DNA of 64,000 bases, taken from CAWFLT01 sp963816795. Its GTDB lineage: Bacteria; Acidobacteriota; Vicinamibacteria; Vicinamibacterales; SCN-69-37. The stretch spans positions 1 through 64,000 of the forward strand of contig CAWFLT010000008.1 of NCBI GenBank assembly GCA_963816795.1, given 5' to 3'. Shown here one piece after another: positions 42,284-51,996 of the stretch (positions within the stretch are counted from its first letter, which is position 1; each line of letters opens with the position of its first letter). The translations under genes and the position numbers were made by a program. The notes beneath the pieces are model-generated. The model was not told where the DNA came from. It did no database searches and worked only from the letters and a program-made list of their open reading frames with translations.

Positions 42284-44984
42284 ATGACGAGCCAGCACCC
42301 ATCACGCTCCCGAGCAGCCGATACGAGAACGACGTCGTCCTCCGGGATGGCTCGACGGTCCTCGTCAGGCCGGTGCGGCCCGACGACCGCGAGGCCCTGC
42401 ATCACCTGATGCAGGGCCTCTCGCGAGCGCAGTACGTACTTTCGATTCTTTACCATCCCGCGATCGGCCGATCGCGAAGTGCATCGTCTCGTCGCCTGCG
42501 ACGGCGATGAGAGCACCGCGTATGGTCGCGGAGCTCGCCGGCCGGCTCGTCGGCGTCGCCAGCTATGTCCGGCAGCCCGGACGGCCGGCTCACGCCGAGG
42601 TGGCGTTCGCCGTGTCGGACGTCGCCCAGGGACACGGCATCGGCACCCAGCTGCTCGCGTGCTCTGTCGGCCGTCGCGCGCGCGCGCCGGCATCGAGATC
42701 TTCGAGGCCGACGTGCTTGGCGACAACCACCAGATGCTGCAGGTCTTCCGCGGTTCGGGGTTCACGCATCCGCCTCGATCTCGACGCCGGCGTCTACCAT
42801 CTGGCGCTCAACTTGAGCGCGACGCCAGCGGTCGAGGCCCAGGCGGCCGCCCACGCGCGGATTGCCGCCGCGGCGTCGATGCGGCCGTTCTTCGCGCCCG
42901 GTTCCGTCGCCGTCATCGGCGCCTCTCAGCAGCGCGGCAAGATCGGCGCGGAAGTGTTGCACAACCTGATCGCGTCCGGCTTCACCGGCCGGCTGTTCGC
43001 CGTGCATCCGTCGGCGCACCGAGATTCAGGGCGTCCCGGCGTTTCCTCGCGTCAGGTCGCTCCCGGAAGCGCCCGACCTGGCGGTCATCTGCGTCCCCGC
43101 GAGCGACGTGCGCGCCGTGGTCGACGACTGCATTGCCAAAGGCGTCAAAGCGCTCGTCGTGATTACGGCGGGGTTCGCCGAGACGGGCGAGCCGGGCCGC
43201 CAGCTCGAGGCCGAGCTGCTTGCCGCCGTGCGCCGCGCTGGCATCCGCATGATCGGCCCCAATTGCATGGGGCGTGCTCAACACCGATCCGGCGATCCAG
43301 TTGAACGCGACTTTTTCGCCCGTGTTTCCGCCGGCGGGCCGGGTCGCGATGTTGAGCCAGAGCGGCGCGCTCGGCCTCGCGATTCTCGATCACGCCCGGC
43401 ACTTGCAGATTGGGCTCTCGACCTTCGTCTCGGTCGGCAACAAGGCCGACGTGTCAGGAAACGATTTGCTGCAGTATTGGGAGCAGGATCCGCAGACCGA
43501 CGTGATCCTGATGTACCTCGAAAGCTTCGGCAACCCGCGCAAGTTCAGCCAGATTGCCCGCCGTCTCGGCCGCCGCAAGCCGATCGTCGCCGTGAAGGCC
43601 GGGCGATCGCGAGTGGGAGCACGCGCGGCGACGTCGCATACCGGCGCGCTCGCGACCAGCGACGCGGTCGTCGATGCGCTGTTCCATCAGTGCGGCGTCA
43701 TCCGGACGGACACGATGGAAGAATTGTTCGACGTCACGAGAGTGCTTTCGCAGCAGCCGGTGCCGCGCGGCCGTCGCGTCGCGATTCTCACCAATGCCGG
43801 CGGGCCGGGAATTCTGGCGGCAGACGCGTGCGAGGCCAAGGGTCTCGACGTCGCGACCTTGTCGGCCGACACGATGCACACGCTGCGCGGTCTGCTGCCG
43901 CCCGCCGCGTCGGTCAGCAACCCGGTGGACATGATCGCCTCGGCGACGCCTGAGCACTACGAGCGGGCGGTGGCCGCGGCACTGCACGACGAGAACGTCG
44001 ACAGCGCGTTGGTCATCTTCATCCCGCCGATGGTCACGAGGGGCGAAGACGTCGCCCAGGCAGTGAAACGAGCCGCCGCGACGGCCCCCGAGAAACCCGT
44101 GCTGGCCGTGTTCATGGGATCGGAGCCGACGGCCGACGCCTTGCGGCCGATTCCGAGCTTCGTGTTCCCGGAGGCGGCCGCTGCGGCGCTCGCTCGCGCC
44201 GCTCGTTACGGCGAATGGCGCACGCGGCCCGAGGGACAGGTGCCGGCCTTCTCCGATCTCGACGCCGACGCGGCAAGATCAGCGGTGCGCTCCGCCCTCG
44301 AGCTCGGCGGCGGGTGGGCGCGGCCCGCTGAGGCGCAGGCACTGCTGGCCGCCGCGGGCATCGCGTCCGCACGGAGCAGTGGAAGCGGCGGACGAGGAGG
44401 CGGCCGCACAGGCGGCGGAGACGATCGGCTACCCGGTCGCGCTCAAGGCGTTTGGCCCCTCGATCGTCCACAAGACCGAGCTCGGAGCCATTCGGTTGAA
44501 TCTTCCCGATGCGGCGGCCACGAGAGACGCGTTTCGGGCACTGAAGGCCGCACTCGGTGACGCGATGACCGGCGGGCTGGTCCAGGAAATGGTGGCAGAT
44601 GGTCTGGAGATGCTGGTCGGGGTGGTCGAAGACCCGACCTTCGGTCCCGTGGTCGCCTGTGCGCCAGGAGGCACGACCGCCGAACTGTTCGCCGACAACA
44701 CGTTCGGCCTGACCCCGCTCACCGATCGTGACGCGCAATCGATGATCGACGGGCTACGGTGCGCTCCCCTGCTCCGCGGCTTCCGCGGCGCGGCCGCCGT
44801 CGACGAGCCGGGTCTGCGCGACACCCTCTTGCGGCTCTCCGCTCTGGTCACGCTCTGTCCGGAGATTCAGGAGATCGAGATCAATCCCCTGCGAGTGCGT
44901 CGCGACGGCGTCACGGCCCTCGACGTGCGCGCGCGCATCGAACAACCTCGACCGCGGCCCAATTTGCGGCGCGTCCAGTACTGA
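42284..44984 (+). CDS. GNAT-fused NDP-forming acyl-CoA ligase (many frame breaks)
   Basis: About 890 residues once repaired. Order: GNAT acetyltransferase (VVLRDGSTVLVRPVRPDD; AHAEVAFAVSD with GHGIGTQLL), CoA-binding domain (APGSVAVIGASQQRGKIGAE), succinyl-CoA-ligase-like domain with phospho-His in SHTGALATSD, and a C-terminal ATP-grasp (ETIGYPVALKAFG, EINPLRVRRDG). It would interconvert acetyl- or acyl-CoA with acid and ATP, and may acetylate proteins as Pat does. At least six single-base frame breaks (about 42300, 42425, 42520, 42690, 42765, 43018, 43268, 44385) split it. Sequence errors are likely, but decay is not excluded. Confidence 0.82.
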
Positions 44985-45023
44985 GTCGATGGGCGACCGG
45001 CTCCGGCGACTCAGCCAGGCGGG

Positions 45024-47691
45024 TCACTGAAAACGCGCCGGCCGGTCCGCGCGAAAGTGACGTCCCGATCCGAGCCTGATCATCTGACCGACGACGGCTG
45101 GGATGGCGGCCAGAGAGACCACGACCACCCAGTCGAATGCGGCGAGCGGCGTCAGGTGAAGGAGGCGAGCCAGCGGTGGCACCATCACCGCGGCGATTTG
45201 GAGGCCGACCGAGACGCCCGCGCCGAGCAAGGCGAACGGATTCGCCAGGATCTGCCGCGGCTGCAGGACGGCGCTCGCGCTGCGAGCATTGCCCAGGTGG
45301 GCGATCTGCGCGAGGGAGAGCGTCATGAACGCCACGGTCGTGGCGCGCTCGGGCGCACGCGAGAGCGTCCACACAAACGCGCCCAGGGTCGCCACGGTGA
45401 TCAGCGCCCCATAGAAGAGCATCTCGAGCAGGAAACCGCGCGAGAGCACCGCCTCATCCGGCCGGCGCGGCGGGCGTTGCATCACCCGGCCCTCGGCCGG
45501 CTCGACCGCGAGCGCCAGGGCCGGAAACGTGTCGGTCACCAGATTGAGCCACAGCAGCTGCAACGGAAGGAGCGGCAGCGGAAGGCCGGCCAGCCCGGCG
45601 CCGAGCAGCACGAGGATCTCCGCGACGTTGCAACTGAACAGGTAGAAGACGAACTTGCGAATGTTCTCGAAGACGACGCGGCCCTCTTCGACGGCCGCGG
45701 CGATCGTCTCGAAGCGATCGTCGGCGAGCACGATCGCCGCCGCTTGCTTGGCGACGTCGGTGCCGCGCACGCCCATCGCGACACCGATGTCGGCTTGTCT
45801 CAGCGCCGGCGCATCATTGATGCCGTCGCCGATCATGGCGACGATTTCACCGTCCTTCTGCAGCGATCGGACGACCAGAATCTTGTGCTCCGGGCTGACG
45901 CGGCTGAACGCGGCGGCATTGGCGAGGACCGCGCGCAAGGGCAGCCGGGTCGCGTTCCAGTTCACGGCCGTCGAGGACGGTTTGGTCGGCGCCGACGAGC
46001 CCGAGCTCGCGGCCGATCGCCTCCGCAGTGAGGCGCTGATCACCGGTCAGCATCACGGTGCGGAGACCCGCCTGCCGCAGACGCAGGATCGTGTCCTTGA
46101 CGCCAGCCGCCGGCGGATCGGCGAGACCGACAAACCCGAGAAACGTCAGCTCGGTGAGCGCCGTCTCGGTCGGCTCGCTCACGTCCCCCGACGCCACCGC
46201 CAGCACGCGCAAGCCGGCAGCGGCCAGACGCTCGTTGACCTGAAGCAGCGCGGTCCGGCCGGCATCGTCGAGCCGCGCGGGATGGTCGCCGGAAACGGTG
46301 TGGGAGCAGACCTGCAGGATCGCGCGCGGAGCGCCCTTCGCGTAGGCAACCGTCGAGCGATCCCGACGATGAAACGACGCCATCAGCTTGCGTTCGCTTG
46401 AAAACGGCAGCAGCGCGATGAGCGGACGGGCGTGCACGATCCGCGAGCGATCCAGGCCGGTGCGCTTCGCCGCGTCGAAGATCGCCGCATCTTCCGGATC
46501 GCCACGGCGTGCCTCGGCGCCGTCCGGCGTCTCTGCCGGCGGCCGGCTCGCCAGCAGGGCGGCCTCGAGGACCACCGCCATCGGATCACGCGACGCCTCA
46601 CGATTTTCAGACCTCGCGGTGAGCGGGTATTCGTGGCCGTCGGTCCAGACGCGCACGACGCTCATGCGCCCGGACGTCAGCGTGCCGGTTTTGTCCGTGC
46701 AAATGACCGTCGTCGATCCCAGCGATTCGACCGCGGGCAGACGGCGGACGATCGCGTTCCGGCGCGCCATCCGATGGACGCCGATCGCCAGCGCGATCGT
46801 CGCGACCGCCGGAAGGGCCTCTGGCACCGCCGCCACCGCCAAGGCAATCGCGGTCTCGATGGCGAGCTCGAGCGGCATCCCTTGCCACGCGCCAAGCCCG
46901 GCCACCAGGGCCGCCACCGCCAGCGCCAGCCACACCAGTCGCCTTCCGAGCCGGTCGAGCCGCCGCTCGAGCGGCGTCGGCTCGGTCACGACACCGCCAA
47001 CGAGCGCGCCGATACGGCCGACTTCGGTCTCGTTCCCGGTGGCCGTGACGACCGCGCGGCCGAGGCCAGTCAGCACGGTCGTGCCCTTGTAAACCAGGTT
47101 GAGTCGATCGGCGAGCGGCGTCTCAGCGGGCAGGATCGAGGTCCGGCGCTTTGGTCACCGGCATCGATTCGCCCGGTGAGCGGCGCCTCGTCGACGGTCA
47201 GACCCGTGGCCTGAAGCAGCCGCGCATCTGCGGGCGTCTGCTGGCCAGGTTCGAGCTCGAAGACGTCGCCGGGCACGAGATGGCGCGCGTCGATGTCGTG
47301 CCGTCGTCCGTCGCGGAGCACCAGGGCGCGCGGAGCGTCGAGCTGAAGCAGCGCGTCCATGGCCCGCCGGGCCCGCAGCTCCGTGACGAAGCCGATCGCG
47401 GTGTTCAGGATCAGCACCGCGCCGATCGCCGCGGCTTCGAGGCGATCGCCGGTCATGAGCGAGATAGCCGACCGCCGCGGCCAGCAGCACCACGATGACG
47501 CTGCGCAGCTGGCCGAGCAGGATGTCGAGCGTCGACGCCGACGGCGGCAGCCGAAGTCGATTCGGACCGAACCGCGCCAGGCGCCGCGCCGCCTCCGGCT
47601 CCGGAAGGCCGTCGGCGGTGGCCTCGAGCCGCCCGAGGGCGTCCGCGATTGCCAGCGCGTGCCAGGGCGAGACATCACAGGAACAGTTCAC
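45024..47691 (-). CDS. P2-type (Ca2+-ATPase-like) cation-transporting ATPase, frameshifted
   Basis: About 890 residues. N-terminal cation-ATPase domain (LEATADGLPEPEAARRLARF), membrane helices, TDKTGTLTSGRMSV with the phosphorylated Asp, VMLTGDQRLTAEAIG, GDGINDAPALRQADIGVAMG, and a C-terminal six-helix domain (LWLNLVTDTFPALALAVEP). It resembles SERCA/PMR1 and the mycobacterial CtpF of the DosR regulon. At least four frame breaks (near 47480, 47170, 47120, 45940). The GTG start at 47691 overlaps the stop of the upstream lipoprotein gene. Third gene of the operon led by OMP paralogue 2. Confidence 0.88.
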
Positions 47692-48209
47692 CGGCCGCGC
47701 ACGACCTTCCACCGGCCACCCGTCGCGGCGACGCCGTTGGCATAGGTCGTCGTGAACGTTCCTTCAATCACATTGTCCCGGAGCCAGCCGTGGAACGTCG
47801 CCGACGCGTTGGTGAGCCGATCGGGATCCCAGTAGGGATCGAGCACGCCCTCGACCATATCCTCCTCGATCGCCACAAATCGGATCGTCAGCACTGGCGA
47901 ACCATGCGCAGGTTCCTGGCGGATGGCACCGGAATCGCTGCCCTGGTAGCGCTGATAGGGCCGATCCAGGCCTTCGGGAACCATCTGGACCTCGCCGTGC
48001 GCGTGGTCCTCTCCCGCAACGAGCTTGAAGGCGATGGTCCCACGCCGGCGATGATCATGATCGCCAACGTACTCACCCCGCCATTCACCTGAAAGGCGCT
48101 CCAGATCTCGCGCCGTGCCAGTCACCCTGATCGACGGCGCGATAGCCGCGCAGCTCCAACTGAGGAGCAGCGCCAATCCTCCCAGCAGCGTGCGCACGTG
48201 CGGCGTCAT
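47688..48209 (-). CDS. Putative lipoprotein of unknown function
   Basis: 173 residues with a signal peptide ending in a lipobox-like LSWSC. A lipocalin-like beta pattern follows (LSGEWRGEYVGDHDHRRRGT, ...NVIEGTFTTTYANGV), similar to small domains that describe modified sugar or lipid-binding proteins; no named family recognised. ATG 48209 has GGAGG. It lies between OMP paralogue 2 and the P-type ATPase, overlapping the latter (GTGA). Confidence 0.7.
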   Translation of the reverse strand: MTPHVRTLLGGLALLLSWSCAAIAPSIRVTGTARDLERLSGEWRGEYVGDHDHRRRGTIAFKLVAGEDHAHGEVQMVPEGLDRPYQRYQGSDSGAIRQEPAHGSPVLTIRFVAIEEDMVEGVLDPYWDPDRLTNASATFHGWLRDNVIEGTFTTTYANGVAATGGRWKVVRGR

Positions 48210-48237
48210 TTTTTCCTCCCGTCGATCCACGGCTGGG

Positions 48238-48846
48238 TTACCGGGTCCTCCGGTCGGGCGTCACCCGATGCAGCTCGAAGTGGTACGCCAGGCGGACCGT
48301 GAAGCTCGTGATCACGTACGTTTCGGAATCGTTGGGAACCAGCATCACTTCGACCTCGGGACGCACGGAGATGTGACGTGAAGCGAAGAGGCTGACGCCG
48401 CCACCGGCGACGAATGCCGGGTCGGTGAACGTCTGCCGGGTGCCCGCCATCAGCGCGGGGTCGGTGAGACGACGGGCGTAGAACTCGGGAATCACGCTCT
48501 TGCCGACGTCGAACGAGGCAGAATGCACGCCGGCGCCCAGCGTCAGGAACGGCACGAACGTCTGCCGGCCAGTCAGAGCGAACTGCATCGTGCCAATCGC
48601 CGAGAACGCTTCGGCGCCGCGCTCGGGAACCAGCCACTTCGTCGTCATTTCAGCGGACAGCCGGCGTGTCATTTCCCAACCGACCGCGCCGCCAAAGAGC
48701 GCCTGGCTCATGTCCGGCGCCGTGGCGGCGCCGCCAAAGAAATTCGCGGTCGTGCAGCGGGTGAAGTCCGGCGCCTGGGCCTGGGCGGTCAACGGCGCGG
48801 CCACGACCAGTGCGAGACACGAAGCCAGCGGGAAGAGGCGTTTCAT
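48238..48846 (-). CDS. Outer-membrane beta-barrel protein, paralogue 2
   Basis: Paralogue of the protein at 30443-31072. Signal peptide MKRLFPLASCLALVVAAPLT, then barrel strands with conserved GGAVGWEMTRRLSAEMTTKW, FYARRLTDPALM, GGGVSLFASRHISVRPEVEV and a terminal VRLAYHFE. First gene of an operon with the lipoprotein and the P-type ATPase; divergent from Usp 2. A sigma-54 promoter lies 62 bases upstream. Function unknown; it might bring small solutes across the outer membrane under stress. Confidence 0.8.
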   Translation of the reverse strand: MKRLFPLASCLALVVAAPLTAQAQAPDFTRCTTANFFGGAATAPDMSQALFGGAVGWEMTRRLSAEMTTKWLVPERGAEAFSAIGTMQFALTGRQTFVPFLTLGAGVHSASFDVGKSVIPEFYARRLTDPALMAGTRQTFTDPAFVAGGGVSLFASRHISVRPEVEVMLVPNDSETYVITSFTVRLAYHFELHRVTPDRRTR

Positions 48847-48907
48847 AAACCCTCTCTTTTCTGGGCACCGAGGCTCTTCTCATCACGGCCACCCGGTTCG
48901 GGAACGA

Positions 48908-48921
48908 GCAATCGCCGTGCC
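48908..48921 (-). promoter_or_regulatory. Sigma-54 promoter of the OMP 2/P-type ATPase operon
   Basis: Minus-strand CGGCACGGCGATTGCTC: CGGCACG and TTGCT boxes with exact spacing, 62 bases before the OMP start. Confidence 0.75.
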
Positions 48922-48993
48922 GCCCGTGCCTGCGAGCGCGCGCGCAGTAACTGCGCCGGTTCCTATCGAGCTGCGCGAAGATTGCGCGACCAT

Positions 48994-49009
48994 CGCGGAG
49001 AATGCCGCG
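48994..49009. promoter_or_regulatory. Palindromic enhancer-type site between OMP 2 and Usp 2
   Basis: C-GCGG-AGAATG-CCGC-G with perfect arms, extended to TCGCGG...CCGCGA. A related imperfect palindrome (TGCGCGAAGATTGCGCGA) precedes it at 48972-48989. It lies 60-90 bases from both divergent sigma-54 promoters. Confidence 0.62.
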
Positions 49010-49068
49010 ACGCGCCGTCGTGGCTGCCGGGTTCTCGGGCTCCGACATGAGTTTCACGCAGCGGCTCC

Positions 49069-49083
49069 TGGCACGAACTCTGC
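49069..49083 (+). promoter_or_regulatory. Sigma-54 promoter of the Usp 2/Hsp20 operon
   Basis: TGGCACGAACTCTGCTC: consensus TGGCACG -24 box and CTGCT -12 box, 10-base GG-GC spacing, 64 bases before ATG 49147. Confidence 0.78.
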
Positions 49084-49146
49084 TCACCTGACACGGCGGA
49101 GGCGCACACGACCTTGCTTCTGACGGCCGACTGTGCGCGGACTGAC

Positions 49147-49651
49147 ATGATTGCCCTCAACCACATCCTCGTCGCGACTGACTTCAGCGAGCCGGCCAAT
49201 GTGGCGCTCACTTACGGCCGGGAGCTCGCCCGGCGGTTCGGCGCCACGCTGCATGTCCTGCACGTGGTGGAGGACTTGGGCGCACGTTTCGTGGAAGTCC
49301 CGCTTTACCCGGTCGACCTCGGTCGTCTGCAGACCGAAGCGGAAGCGACAGCGCGTGTGCGCCTCCAATCGCTGCTGTCCGAAGAGGACCGCCAATCGCT
49401 CCACGCAAAGGCCGTGGTGCTGACGTCAACCGTCCCCCTCGGACGCGATCGTCGGCTACGCCCGGGATGCGATGCCGACGATCGGCTGCATCGTGATGGG
49501 CACGCACGGTCGCGGGGCGATCACGCGGCTCTTGATGGGGAGTGTGGCGGAGCGGGTCGTCAGATCGGCGCCCTGTCCCGTCCTGACCGTCCGGCATCCG
49601 CAACACGAATTCGTCATGCCCGACCTGCTGACCACGACCGCACGCGCGTGA
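49147..49651 (+). CDS. Universal stress protein 2 (UspA family), frameshifted
   Basis: About 167 residues. ILVATDFSEPANVALTYGRE at the N-terminus; the C-terminal ATP-binding motif GTHGRGAITRLLMGSVAERV is in a second frame after a one-base insertion in a run of five C near 49437. The repaired frame ends with HPQHEFVMPD...TARA at TGA 49649. Closely related to Usp 1 and Usp 3. Hsp20 follows 33 bases later. Confidence 0.88.
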
Positions 49652-49684
49652 GGGCCAGCGATCAGGCGGAAGGGAGCACACATC

Positions 49685-50128
49685 ATGAACCTGGTTCGAT
49701 TCGATCCATTCCGTGAGCTCGAAGATCTGTCGTCGCGATTGAGCACGTACTTCAACCACCCGGCGCGCCCGGGGACCGCTGAGCTGGACAGCTTCAGCAG
49801 CTGGGCCCCGGCGATCGACGTTCAGGAGACCGACGCCGAGTACCTGGTCAAAGCGGACCTCCCGGAAGTGCCGAAGGGCGACGTCAAGGTCGCGCTCGAA
49901 CGAGGCGTTCTCACGATCGAGGGGGAACGCAAGCAGGAGAAGGAGGAGAAAGGCAAGAAGTTCCACCGGGTTGAACGGACGTACGGCAAGTTCGTGCGCC
50001 GGATGAGCGTCCCGTCCGAAGTGGACGAGCAGAAGATTGCCGCGGAATTCAAGGAGGGTGTTCTCACGGTGCATCTTCCCAAGACGCTGGTCGCCAAGCC
50101 ACGCCGCATCGACGTCGCCGTCGCGTAA
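49685..50128 (+). CDS. Small heat shock protein (Hsp20/alpha-crystallin)
   Basis: 147-residue holdase chaperone. N-terminus MNLVRFDPFRELEDL; alpha-crystallin domain about residues 40-135 with DLPEVPKGDVKVALERGVLT and the C-terminal AEFKEGVLTVHLPK. Downstream of Usp 2 with a GGAGG-type site (AAGGGAGC). The pairing of Hsp20 with Usp proteins is also a feature of the mycobacterial dormancy (DosR) regulon. Confidence 0.93.
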   Translation: MNLVRFDPFRELEDLSSRLSTYFNHPARPGTAELDSFSSWAPAIDVQETDAEYLVKADLPEVPKGDVKVALERGVLTIEGERKQEKEEKGKKFHRVERTYGKFVRRMSVPSEVDEQKIAAEFKEGVLTVHLPKTLVAKPRRIDVAVA

Positions 50129-50253
50129 CGCGGAAGGATCCCGGTCATGGGGGGCGGCATGGAGACTTTCCCGCGGCAGGCGTATCATGTTTCTTCTCGG
50201 CCGCCCTCCGTTCCTGCGAAGTACGTTGGCAATCGTTTCGCAAAGGGGTCGCC

Positions 50254-51177
50254 ATGCCGCACACGCCCTGGTCTCTCATCCTCGCGGCCGGACGCGGCCG
50301 CCGGCTGGCCAGCGTCACCGGCGGCCTGCCAAAGCAGTTCTGGGCCCCAAGTGGTGAGCGCACGCTGCTCGAGCACACGGTCGACCGGATCGCCGACCTC
50401 AGCCCGCAGGCGAGAATCGTCACCGTCGTCGACCGGTCCCAGCGAGAGTACGCCGAGGCGATCAACTCCCGGACGCCGATCGGACGCCTCGCGTACCAGG
50501 CCGCGGACCGGGGCACAGCGGCCGGCGTGCTGCGCGGCCTCGTCGAGGTCACCGCCGATCCAGACGCCCTCGTCGTGCTGACGCCGTCCGACCATGGCGT
50601 CGCCCAGCCGGCGGTGTTCCGCCAGGGGCTCCGGGACGTGGCGGGCTACATCCGGAGCGGACACGCCGGGATCGTGCTCCTGGCGGTACGGCCCGACTCG
50701 CCCGTGGGCGATTTCGGCTGGATCGTGCCCAACGACTGCCCGTCGCGCCAGGACCGGCTGGCACTCGTCGGCGGCTTCGTCGAGAAACCGCACGCCTCGG
50801 TCGCCAAGGATTTGTTTGCCGCCGGCGCGGTGTGGAACACGATGGTGATGGTGGCGAAGGTCGGGGCGCTCCTCGACCTCTATTCCGCCCACCTTCCGGC
50901 GCTGGCGGACGTGTTCAAGCAGGCGCGCGCGATTCCCGGCGAGTTGCGCGAAGCGTTCCTCGCCGATCGCTACCCGGACCTGCCGCACACCGATTTCTCG
51001 CATGACGTGCTGACGCCGGCCAGCGGCCTCTCGCTGTATGTCTGGCCGGAGTCGCTGGGGTGGACCGACCTGGGCACTCCCGATCGGCTGAATCTGTGGC
51101 TGCGTGCCAGCGCCGCCAAAAGCCCGCTGCGGAGCGGGACCGTCTCGCCGCGGCGCCCGCTTGCTGCAGTCAGCTGA
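50254..51177 (+). CDS. Nucleotidyltransferase, mannose-1-phosphate guanylyltransferase-like
   Basis: 307 residues with the N-terminal nucleotide-binding motif LILAAGRGRRL...GLPKQF and the VVLTPSDHG metal-binding region, then FVEKPHASVAKDL and VWNTMVMVA. These are the landmarks of GDP-mannose pyrophosphorylases, though the C-terminal isomerase domain of ManC is missing. It probably makes a sugar nucleotide for glycans. No sugar-pathway neighbours are present. ATG 50254 is weakly supported by an upstream AAAGGGG. Confidence 0.82.
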   Translation: MPHTPWSLILAAGRGRRLASVTGGLPKQFWAPSGERTLLEHTVDRIADLSPQARIVTVVDRSQREYAEAINSRTPIGRLAYQAADRGTAAGVLRGLVEVTADPDALVVLTPSDHGVAQPAVFRQGLRDVAGYIRSGHAGIVLLAVRPDSPVGDFGWIVPNDCPSRQDRLALVGGFVEKPHASVAKDLFAAGAVWNTMVMVAKVGALLDLYSAHLPALADVFKQARAIPGELREAFLADRYPDLPHTDFSHDVLTPASGLSLYVWPESLGWTDLGTPDRLNLWLRASAAKSPLRSGTVSPRRPLAAVS

Positions 51178-51186
51178 GGCGCGAAC

Positions 51187-51221
51187 CAGCGAAATCTCCG
51201 CAGCGTGCGGAAGAGCACGCA
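51187..51221. promoter_or_regulatory. Two enhancer-type sites upstream of Usp 3
   Basis: 51206-51221: T-GCGG-AAGAGC-ACGC-A, one mismatch. 51187-51202: C-AGCG-AAATCT-CCGC-A, weaker. Centres 19 bases apart, 45-75 bases before the sigma-54 promoter. Confidence 0.45.
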
Positions 51222-51263
51222 CCGCGCGGCACGGCGGCCGCGGGTCGTGGCCTGCCAGGGCTC

Positions 51264-51278
51264 TGGCATGTCTTCTGC
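51264..51278 (+). promoter_or_regulatory. Sigma-54 promoter of Usp 3
   Basis: TGGCATGTCTTCTGCTG: TGGCA -24 box, CTGCT -12 box, exact spacing, 56 bases before ATG 51334. Confidence 0.68.
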
Positions 51279-51333
51279 TGTTTCATCCACGGAGGCCGGA
51301 ACGCCGAGCGGTGGCTCGCGTCCGAAGACGACC

Positions 51334-51834
51334 ATGATTGTGCTGAAGACTGTGCTCGTCGCGACTGACTTCGGGGAGCCCTCAGCAGTCGCGCTCACCT
51401 ACGGCCGCGAGCTCGCCCGCACGTTCGGCGCCACGCTTCGTGTGGTGCACGCCGCGGCCAACCTCGGTGGGAGCCTCGGTGCCGTGCCCGGGTTCGTGCC
51501 GGACTTTGGTCGCCTGCAGACCGGCGTGGAGGAGTCCGCGCGGCAGCGGCTGGCCGCACTGCTTTCCGAGGAGGATCGTCAGGCGCTCCACGCGCAGGCC
51601 GTCGTGGTCACGTCCATGTCGGTCGCGGACGCCATCGTGACGCACGCGGAAGAGACGCGCGCCGATCTCATCATCGTCGGCACACACGGACGCGGACTGC
51701 TGGCGCGTTTCGCCATCGGCAGCGTGGCCGAGCGTGTAGTGCGATCGGCACCGTGCCCCGTCCTCGTCGTGCGGCACCCCGAGCACGAATTCGTGCGACC
51801 CGACGCGCTCCAGACCATTCCCTCGGAACGGTGA
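51334..51834 (+). CDS. Universal stress protein 3 (UspA family)
   Basis: 166 residues, single Usp domain, intact: VLVATDFGEPSAVALTYGRE and GTHGRGLLARFAIGSVAERV (ATP-binding type), C-terminal HPEHEFVRPD. Same tail as Usp 2 (HPQHEFVMPD), so these two are recent paralogues. Start ATG 51334 chosen by alignment with Usp 1 and 2. Confidence 0.92.
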   Translation: MIVLKTVLVATDFGEPSAVALTYGRELARTFGATLRVVHAAANLGGSLGAVPGFVPDFGRLQTGVEESARQRLAALLSEEDRQALHAQAVVVTSMSVADAIVTHAEETRADLIIVGTHGRGLLARFAIGSVAERVVRSAPCPVLVVRHPEHEFVRPDALQTIPSER

Positions 51835-51900
51835 AACGGTCCGTCAGGATTGAGCCGGGACAGTGCCTTCCCCTCGCCATCTAGCGAGCGCCGACCAGCC

Positions 51901-51916
51901 ACGGCAGCCAACTTGC
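51901..51916 (+). promoter_or_regulatory. Possible sigma-54 promoter before the oligopeptidase
   Basis: ACGGCAGCCAACTTGCCG has GG-N10-GC and TTGC, but a poor -24 box and no enhancer-type palindrome nearby. It is ~95 bases before the start. May be chance. Confidence 0.25.
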
Positions 51917-51996
51917 CGACGTGTGTAAGGGTTTGCGAGGCCCGCGCGTAACGACGCGCCTGCTCCCGGTTCAGCGGTAGACTTGCGGTCGGGACA

